The notes under the pieces were generated by a model. That model was not told the origin of the DNA. It was given only the letters and a program-made list of their open reading frames with translations, and searched no databases. Below are positions 36,677 to 40,209 of a stretch of DNA of 40,209 nucleotides, one piece after another (within the stretch, counting starts at the first letter, position 1; the number at the start of each line of letters is the position of its first letter). The position numbers were made by a program, and so were the translations under genes. The stretch is from a virus: the IMG/VR virus record IMGVR_UViG_3300032893_000143, positions 1 through 40,209 of that record. One strand, given 5' to 3'.

Positions 36677-36895
36677 ATGACAGAGAAATCGAACGGCGAG
36701 ATCAAGATCGAGAAGGGAGTGCCGATCCCGACGCGCCGGTCCAATTCGCGCTATCCTTGGCGTGAAATGCAGATCGGCGACAGTTTTGTTGTCGCCAGTT
36801 CAGCTCAAGCTGTCCATTCGTCCGCCAGCTATGCTCACATTAAGATCACGACCCGCGCAGTTGACGGCGGCATTCGCGTCTGGCGGGTCGCCTGA
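36677..36895 (+). CDS. Conserved phage protein, 72 aa
   Basis: ATG 36677 has AGGAGAG five bases upstream, a strong site. The sequence EKGVPIPTRRSNSRYPWREMQIGDSFVV and ITTRAVDGGIRVWRVA (pieces quoted) is a small beta-rich domain I recall from many phages and prophages. It is the first gene of the long early operon, so it should be made at once after infection. Biochemical function unknown. Confidence 0.8.
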   Translation: MTEKSNGEIKIEKGVPIPTRRSNSRYPWREMQIGDSFVVASSAQAVHSSASYAHIKITTRAVDGGIRVWRVA

Positions 36896-37248
36896 TGACC
36901 AGCGGATATCTCCTGCAGACCCCGAGATCATACGAGGAAGCCATGGGCGAACTCAGCCTTTCCCGCCTCGCGACGCGCCAGCAGCGCATGGCGATGGAGC
37001 GCGACAACCTGATGGCCCACGCCGAGGCGAAACTCGCCGTCGTGGCGCATGTCCGGCAGGCCGCGCTGGCGCTGAAGCTGGCGCTGGAGAACGGCCACGC
37101 CTACCCGCGCGGACAGGAACGCGAGTGGCGACGGCTGCGCCAGTCCTACATGGACAAGATCGATTTCGAGGACCAACTCAACATCGTCGATGAGATCCTG
37201 CAGCAACTGGACGCGGACAAGCGGATCGTCGAGAGGGAGATGGAATGA
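36895..37248 (+). CDS. Helical protein, 117 aa
   Basis: Starts TGATG at 36895. Almost all helix: QQRMAMERDNLMAHAEAKLAVV, then REWRRLRQSYMDKIDFEDQLN, and a coiled C-terminal (ILQQLDADKRIVEREME). No catalytic motif. It resembles helical accessory proteins of phage early regions; function unknown. Confidence 0.72.
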   Translation: MTSGYLLQTPRSYEEAMGELSLSRLATRQQRMAMERDNLMAHAEAKLAVVAHVRQAALALKLALENGHAYPRGQEREWRRLRQSYMDKIDFEDQLNIVDEILQQLDADKRIVEREME

Positions 37249-37436
37249 GTGGCGCACCTCTCCCGTGGGATTGGGTCGCCGTGAGCGCGAATGGCGCGGG
37301 CAGCTGCCATCTCTACATCGTCGACGCCAACGGTCGGAAGATCGCAGCTGTATGGGGCAAGTGGCCGGAGAAGCAGGCGACCGCCGAGCTGATCGTCGCG
37401 AGCGCCAATGCACATTTCGAGAAGGCCGCGCCATGA
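37245..37436 (+). CDS. Conserved small protein, 63 aa
   Basis: ATGA overlap. MSGAPLPWDWVAVSANGAGSCHLYIVDANGRKIAAVWG... is one beta sheet with the C-terminal helix ATAELIVASANAH. I recall small phage proteins with the pattern 'WxxVxxxxGxxHLYIVDANGRKIAxIWG'. Function unknown. Confidence 0.75.
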   Translation: MSGAPLPWDWVAVSANGAGSCHLYIVDANGRKIAAVWGKWPEKQATAELIVASANAHFEKAAP

Positions 37437-37615
37437 CCCCTCATCGCTCCTGGGGCATCCCGCCGCGTCCGGTCGACACTCCCGATGCTTACGATGTGCC
37501 GGGCGTCGAGCGGTGGTCGTGGCGGCGCTCGGTCGTGTTCATGGCCGCCGCATCGCTCGGCGGATGGGCGGCGTTCATCGGGCTGCTGTTCTGGGCGGGA
37601 GTGCTGACATGGTAG
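37433..37615 (+). CDS. Membrane protein, 60 aa
   Basis: ATGA overlap at 37433. A soluble Pro-rich part (MTPHRSWGIPPRPVDTPDAY) is followed by one C-terminal membrane span (VVFMAAASLGGWAAFIGLLF). It probably anchors in the inner membrane. An early membrane protein may act in exclusion or host takeover; no evidence beyond topology. Confidence 0.7.
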   Translation: MTPHRSWGIPPRPVDTPDAYDVPGVERWSWRRSVVFMAAASLGGWAAFIGLLFWAGVLTW

Positions 37616-37809
37616 TCGACCCAGCATCGGCGGAGGCCGCGCTCAATTTCTGCGAATGTGCCGCATCACCGTGGCCGCACATTCACGTCAACGATTTCGT
37701 GGCGTCGACGCTGGCAGATCTCGACGTGATCCGGCGACGCGACAGGTGGCGCGAGTTGCCGCCCGATCTGGCGCGCGACCAATTGCTCAAGGAGATGTTC
37801 GGTGATTGA
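37609..37809 (+). CDS. Small acidic protein, 66 aa
   Basis: ATG 37609 overlaps the previous stop. MVVDPASAEAALNFCECAASPWPHIHV... has a CEC pair and a helical charged end (DVIRRRDRWRELPPDLARDQLL). It overlaps the exonuclease gene by 8 bp, so it is probably translated together with it. Unknown function. Confidence 0.68.
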   Translation: MVVDPASAEAALNFCECAASPWPHIHVNDFVASTLADLDVIRRRDRWRELPPDLARDQLLKEMFGD

Positions 37810-38710
37810 CGCACCCGGCGTCTACGACCTCGACGCGGCGACCTATTTTGCCGACCCTTGTCCGACGCCCTCACTGTCGGCGTCGATCGCCGCCGTGCTG
37901 ATCTCCAAAACTCCCATGCACGCGGCCTTCCTTCACAAAAGGCTGAATCCGGATTTTGAAGAATCGGACGACTCGAAATTCGACTTCGGCAACGCCATGC
38001 ACGCGGCTCTTCTCGGCGGCGCCCGGCTGGCCGTCATCCCGTTCGACAGCTACCGCTCCAAAGCCGCTCAGGAGGCCCGTGACGGGGCATGGGCCCGCCG
38101 GAGCGTTCCGGTGCTCCCCGAGCAGCTAGAGCGCGTCCAGGCCGCTTGCAGGGCCGTCTGGCGGCATCTCAGCGAGCATCGGGAGTGCAGCGAGGCTTTG
38201 AGCAAGGGTCGGCCGGAACAAACCCTGATCGCCCGAGAGGGCCGAGTGTGGATTCGGGTGAAGCTGGACTGGTTGCCGGAGCTGACGGTCCCCGGCAAGA
38301 AACGGCTGGCCTTCTACGATCTCAAGACCACGACCGACGCGAATCCCGACGTTTGGACGCGCCGCCTGTTCGAGATCGGCGCCGATGTGCAAAGTGCGCT
38401 GTACCGGCGCGTCATCCGGACCGTCCTCGGCATCGAGAATCCGATATTCCGGTTCGTCGTCGCCGAGGCCAAGCCGCCGCATGGTGTCTCGGTCGTCGAA
38501 CTCGACCCGGCCGCCGTCGATCTCGCCGACCGGAAGGTCGAGACGGCCATCCGCATCTGGGACCGCTGCCTGGAGGCCGGCAAGTGGCCCGGCTACCCGC
38601 CCGTCGTGCATCACGTCGCGGCGCCGGCCTGGCAGCAGCAGAAGTTCGAGGATCGCGTCTTGCGCAAGCAGACGCTGGAAGAATTGGGCGTGGAGTATTT
38701 CGGGCTATGA
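37802..38710 (+). CDS. RecE-like PD-(D/E)XK exonuclease, 302 aa
   Basis: GTG start at 37802, just inside the previous gene. FGNAMHAALLG (62-72) is the RecB-family opening motif with His67. Asp156 in VKLDWLP and DLKT (Asp173, Lys175) in FYDLKTTTDA are the nuclease core. Glu139 (PEQ) may complete the metal site. Such enzymes (DUF3799 / exonuclease VIII kind) resect double-stranded ends 5' to 3', giving the tail used by the recombinase coded next. Confidence 0.88.
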   Translation: MIDAPGVYDLDAATYFADPCPTPSLSASIAAVLISKTPMHAAFLHKRLNPDFEESDDSKFDFGNAMHAALLGGARLAVIPFDSYRSKAAQEARDGAWARRSVPVLPEQLERVQAACRAVWRHLSEHRECSEALSKGRPEQTLIAREGRVWIRVKLDWLPELTVPGKKRLAFYDLKTTTDANPDVWTRRLFEIGADVQSALYRRVIRTVLGIENPIFRFVVAEAKPPHGVSVVELDPAAVDLADRKVETAIRIWDRCLEAGKWPGYPPVVHHVAAPAWQQQKFEDRVLRKQTLEELGVEYFGL

Positions 38711-39738
38711 CCGTCACGTTTCGCCCCGCTGCCGATGTAGAGGGCGTCCGTTACGCGCTTGTGGCGCTCGCCGGACCTTCCGGCGGCGGCAAGACGAAGA
38801 GCGCCCTGCGGCTCGCCACGGGACTCGCGAACGGCAACGGAAAGATCGCAGCGATCGACAGCGAAGCCCGCCGGATGCTGCACTACAAGGATCAATTCAA
38901 GTTCGATTACGCGGAGTTCGGACCGCCGTTCACGCCCGAACGTATGATCGAGCACCTGAGCATTGCGGCAAAGCACGCGGGCGATAACGGAGTTGTCATC
39001 GTCGATAGCATGTCGCACGAATATGCCGGTGACGGCGGCCTGCAGGACATCCACGACGAGCTTCTGGAAAAGCTCGCCAAGGGCAACCCGGCACGGATGG
39101 AAGCCCTATCAGCGCCCGCCTGGCGCGATGCGAAGATGCGTCACCGCCGGATGATGAGCCGGCTTCTCCAGTGCAAGGCGCATTTCATTTTCTGCCTGCG
39201 TGCGGACGACAAGATCAAGTTCGTGAAGCGCACGGTAAAACGCGACGACGGCAGCAGCTACGAGAAAACGGAGATCGTCCCGATCGGCTGGCAGCCGAGT
39301 TGCGAGAAAGGATTCATGTTTGAAATGGCTTGCTCGTTCATGCTCTCCGATACGGCCAAGCACTTGCCCACGCCGATCAAGTTGCCTGACGAGTTCGCGC
39401 CCATGTTTCCGCTCGATCGCCCGATCAGCGAAGAAAGCGGCATCGCGCTCGCGAAGTGGGCGCGAGGATCGGCCGCCGGAGTCCCCAGCCCTGCACCCGC
39501 CGAACGACAGGCCCACTCGGCCGAGGCATCGCATGGCACTCCGGCCGCCGAGGAAGATGCGCAGTCGATCTACGACGAGATCGTATCGTTCGCCGCAGCC
39601 GAGACCGACCCTGACCGGCTGGCCGAGGCATGGTCGACCGATGTCAACGTGCCGATGCTCAAGACGGCGAGCGCGGCGCTGTACCAGAAGGCGCATGGGA
39701 TAGTAAATCGGCGGATCAAAGAACTGAGGACGGCATGA
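38707..39738 (+). CDS. Sak4-type RecA-like recombinase (AAA_24), 343 aa
   Basis: ATGA overlap at 38707; the longer frame from 38089 is a shadow. Walker A GPSGGGKT (23-30), Walker B VVIVDS (96-101), and the following SHEYAGDGGL and helix pairs are usual in phage Sak4-like ATPases, which pair single strands. The C-terminal 100 residues are disordered then helical (DAQSIYDEIVSFAAAETDPD...). With the exonuclease upstream it forms an end-resection plus annealing pair that can serve replication, repair and gene exchange between phages. Confidence 0.85.
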   Translation: MTVTFRPAADVEGVRYALVALAGPSGGGKTKSALRLATGLANGNGKIAAIDSEARRMLHYKDQFKFDYAEFGPPFTPERMIEHLSIAAKHAGDNGVVIVDSMSHEYAGDGGLQDIHDELLEKLAKGNPARMEALSAPAWRDAKMRHRRMMSRLLQCKAHFIFCLRADDKIKFVKRTVKRDDGSSYEKTEIVPIGWQPSCEKGFMFEMACSFMLSDTAKHLPTPIKLPDEFAPMFPLDRPISEESGIALAKWARGSAAGVPSPAPAERQAHSAEASHGTPAAEEDAQSIYDEIVSFAAAETDPDRLAEAWSTDVNVPMLKTASAALYQKAHGIVNRRIKELRTA

Positions 39739-40067
39739 CCGAGAAGCGGGACGAGGCGGTGGAGGCGGCGTGTATCGCAATGCAATCGACGGACATCGCG
39801 GTGCCTTGGGATAGCGACGATCGCTGGACAAACCATGAGCGCAGAGAGGCCCGTGAGTCCATGCGCCGTGCCCTTGAGGCCGCGAAGCCTTATCTCATCG
39901 CGACCTGGTGCTTGGCGAAGGCGGATGCGGCAGAGGAGGAGTCAAATCTATTCCCGAACGGCAGTCCGGCGTTTTGGAAGCGATTGAACTTTGCAGACGG
40001 CCTGCGCATCGCAGCAGCCGAGCTGACGCAGGCGGCCGACAATACAGAAAGGAAAATCAGATCATGA
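39735..40067 (+). CDS. Hypothetical helical protein, 110 aa
   Basis: ATGA overlap at 39735 and again ATGA into the gene that runs over the contig junction. MTEKRDEAVEAACIAMQSTD... with Trp-rich centre (TNHERREARESMRRALEAAKPYL) and Ala-rich end. The pattern 'VEAACxAM...W' is seen in early phage proteins of unknown role. Confidence 0.75.
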   Translation: MTEKRDEAVEAACIAMQSTDIAVPWDSDDRWTNHERREARESMRRALEAAKPYLIATWCLAKADAAEEESNLFPNGSPAFWKRLNFADGLRIAAAELTQAADNTERKIRS

Positions 40068-40209
40068 CTCCACTTGAAAAGCGCAAAGCTGCCCGAGCGG
40101 CGGCCAAGCCGGAAGTGATGAGACTCGTCCGCAAATATGGCCGCGCCACCGTTGCCAACATTCTCAACGGCGTGCGCGAGAAGGAAAGGACGGCGAAGAA
40201 AATCGCAGA
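40064..40209 (+). CDS. Small basic protein, 5' part (continues at base 1)
   Basis: ATG at 40064 overlaps the TGA of the upstream gene (ATGA), the coupling used throughout this operon. Read across the circular junction the product is 61 residues, Lys/Arg rich, and starts MTPLEKRKAARAAAK. The C-terminal half is predicted to be helical with alternating Glu/Lys, and the middle (RLVRKYGRATVANILN) looks like a short helix-turn-helix. I do not recognise a family. A nucleic-acid-binding role is inferred only from charge and helix pattern. Confidence 0.8.
   Translation, partial: MTPLEKRKAARAAAKPEVMRLVRKYGRATVANILNGVREKERTAKKIA
40083..40209. repeat. Terminal direct repeat, right copy
   Basis: Exact second copy of bases 1-127. 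Removing one copy gives a circle of 40,082 bp. A circular map can also come from a linear phage with circularly permuted, terminally redundant (headful) DNA. Confidence 0.95.

Noticed and set aside
1-40209. Autographivirus (T7-like with own RNA polymerase) or temperate integrating phage
   Set aside because: No single-subunit RNA polymerase, DNA polymerase, primase or integrase frame found on either strand.

Overview
The window is a complete, circularly closed genome of a tailed phage with a short (podovirus-type) tail. The first 127 bases (1-127) recur exactly as the last 127 (40083-40209), so the unique circle is 40,082 bp, and one small gene runs across the junction. Everything is phage: there is no rRNA, tRNA, CRISPR array, insertion sequence, integrase, DNA polymerase or phage RNA polymerase. 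The host is probably an alphaproteobacterium. The reasons are a GcrA-type regulator (GcrA is a cell-cycle factor of that class), the high-GC coding style, and several small proteins of kinds I recall from alphaproteobacterial phages.

Layout. (1) Plus-strand early operon, 36677 -> junction -> 4370: about 24 tightly overlapping genes. It starts with a RecE-type PD-(D/E)XK exonuclease and a Sak4-type RecA-like recombinase, followed by many small proteins and an HNH-like endonuclease with a DNA-binding tail. (2) Minus-strand late operon, about 32431 -> 4367. It contains an HNH nuclease, a GcrA-like regulator, large terminase, zinc-ribbon protein, portal, scaffold, major capsid, tail adaptor and nozzle. 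These are followed by glycine-rich and coiled-coil ejection proteins, fibre or decoration proteins and a beta-helix tailspike, then a lysis block (GH24 lysozyme, holin-like protein, lipoprotein). The early and late operons meet tail to tail at 4367-4370, sharing the bases CTAG of their stop codons. (3) A small plus-strand operon, 32551-33806, of five short genes. (4) A minus-strand regulatory and replication operon, 36497 -> 33955. It holds a Cro/CI-like repressor, three small proteins (one with an HTH), a structured leader RNA, a zinc protein and a RepA-type hexameric helicase.

How it fits together. The repressor gene sits beside an inverted repeat of TGTATC half-sites, and the same half-site forms a dyad in the other divergent control region (about 32501-32518). 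The two control regions may therefore share a regulator. Replication probably starts at seven GGTAACC/GGTTACC iteron-like sites (33876-33946), next to the helicase gene and spaced close to one helical turn. Without a polymerase the phage must borrow the host replisome. The GcrA-like protein lies in the late packaging cluster and could redirect host sigma-70 transcription.

The most unusual signals are these: a leader RNA at about 35524-35640, where a hairpin loop is perfectly complementary over 8 nt to the Shine-Dalgarno region of its gene; the iteron array; a pair of mutually exclusive hairpins covering the ribosome site of the tail adaptor gene; a 14-bp inverted repeat beside a possible 12-residue basic peptide; and a duplicated 28-bp + 28-bp cassette that brackets two unrelated microgenes.
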